Source: an uncultured bacterium | GTDB lineage: Bacteria; Planctomycetota; Phycisphaerae; Phycisphaerales; SM1A02 | Reading direction: 5' to 3' | Assembly (NCBI GenBank): GCA_903961015.1 | Contig: CAJCCX010000243.1 | Span: 1-35,538 of the forward strand | DNA: 35,538 nucleotides | Translations under genes and position numbers: made by a program | The notes under the pieces: model-generated | Databases searched by the model: none | What the model saw: only the letters and a program-made list of their open reading frames with translations | What the model was told of the DNA's origin: nothing | Part shown: positions 34,807 to 35,538 of the stretch, piece by piece | Layout of the letters: the number at the start of each line of letters is the position of its first letter | Position numbering within the stretch: the first letter of the stretch is position 1

Positions 34807-35538
34807 CTCGTATAAAGCAGGGTCAGTCTGAAGACCTCGCTTCATTTGGAAATCCACCCCGCAATTCGCCTCGAGCGAGTGTGCGGGGTTTTTTATTTCG
34901 CGGCGTGTTTCTTGGGGAAAATCGAGTCGCCGGCGCCATTGCGCTGGGACTTCTTGTTCTGTGGATTTGGATTGGCGGCGCGCTGACGATTGATGAATCA
35001 CCTCGCGGAATAGTTGCGATACTTCGACTTCTGATTCATTTGCCTGGACCGCTTGCATGGATGCTTTCGGCACTGGGACTTGGAGTTGCTGTTGTAAAAA
35101 TCCTTGCGCTGGAACGAACGCGATGGATTTTTTCACTTGCAATTGGATGCGCTGCGATGCTTTTCATAGACGCTGCTGCAGGCGGGCTTGGATTTTTTGG
35201 CCTGCAACTCTTTGGTATCGGGGGCGGCCAGATTCCTGCTGCAATTCTGCTCTTGCCAGGGATTTTTTCCCTATGGCGAAACTTCGATCCAAACTGGACT
35301 CTTGCGCTGAACTCTGAAACTAGTGTTGGGAACAATGTGGCAAATGAAAGAGCCACCAATGGATCGTGGATTGCGTGGACGATGACGCCTGCTCTTGCAA
35401 CATTGCTTCTTGCCGCAGTGACAACTCCGGGGTGGCTTTGGTCGACCGAGTTTGGAGGCTATGACGCGCTCTCCTATCACCTTCAACTTCCCCGAGAATG
35501 GCTCGCACTGGGTCGAGTGCAGACACTTTCGCACAATA
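34803..35538 (+). CDS. Partial polytopic membrane protein, possibly a GT39/ArnT-like glycosyltransferase (3' end outside window)
   Basis: Stop-free frame to the window edge, missing from the ORF track; several hydrophobic segments and GGYDALSYHLQLPREWLALGRVQ near the end. Start uncertain: ATG 34803 overlaps the rplT stop, or a later GTG after the terminator. Confidence 0.65.
   Translation, partial: MTRIKQGQSEDLASFGNPPRNSPRASVRGFLFRGVFLGENRVAGAIALGLLVLWIWIGGALTIDESPRGIVAILRLLIHLPGPLAWMLSALGLGVAVVKILALERTRWIFSLAIGCAAMLFIDAAAGGLGFFGLQLFGIGGGQIPAAILLLPGIFSLWRNFDPNWTLALNSETSVGNNVANERATNGSWIAWTMTPALATLLLAAVTTPGWLWSTEFGGYDALSYHLQLPREWLALGRVQTLSHN
34857..34894 (+). terminator. Strong intrinsic terminator downstream of rplT
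   Basis: CCCCGCAATTCGC-ctcga-GCGAGTgTGCGGGG followed by TTTTTT. Confidence 0.88.

Noticed and set aside
1-35538. CRISPR array, transposon, prophage, toxin-antitoxin or anti-phage defence genes
   Set aside because: No repeat-spacer array, transposase, integrase or recognisable defence gene found in either strand's translated ORFs.

Overview
Ordinary-looking chromosomal window, probably from a planctomycete (Phycisphaerae-like). This is inferred from the gene content: B12-dependent RNR, a dockerin-tailed secreted protease, hpnH, and an ECF sigma factor with a pilin-like anti-sigma partner. I recognise about 28 protein genes: partial hutI, map, serA, a prolyl oligopeptidase, uvrD/pcrA-like helicase, dcd, nrdJ, a DUF3754-like membrane protein, a Dabb-like lipoprotein, fbp, a thiolase, a pair of small hypotheticals, galE, a PagL-like barrel, a Nudix hydrolase, a PEGA lipoprotein, lptB, a corC/CNNM protein, ybeY, nuoF, a small ORF, nuoE, nuoD, a two-domain iron-type ABC permease, an S8-like protease, a second PGDH-family dehydrogenase, hpnH, the ECF sigma/anti-sigma pair, rpmI and rplT. 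A partial membrane-protein CDS runs off the right edge and is absent from the supplied ORF track because it has no stop. No rRNA, tRNA, CRISPR or mobile element was found. The most interesting material is non-coding. A ~330 nt gap between nrdJ and the DUF3754-like gene has a 13-bp hairpin, a mutually exclusive intrinsic terminator, a 13-bp long-range closing helix and a second strong terminator just before the next ORF; it looks like an unannotated structured ncRNA or attenuated leader. Two further minus-strand terminators (15137-15172 and 19225-19262) sit upstream of minus-strand genes with no minus-strand CDS ahead of them. Also notable: a 4-bp-overlapping small ORF between nuoE and nuoF, an anti-sigma-like protein with a pseudopilin-like extracellular region, and an S8-type protease with Glu at the usual catalytic Asp position. 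All homology calls are from recognition of the translated sequence; no searches were run.
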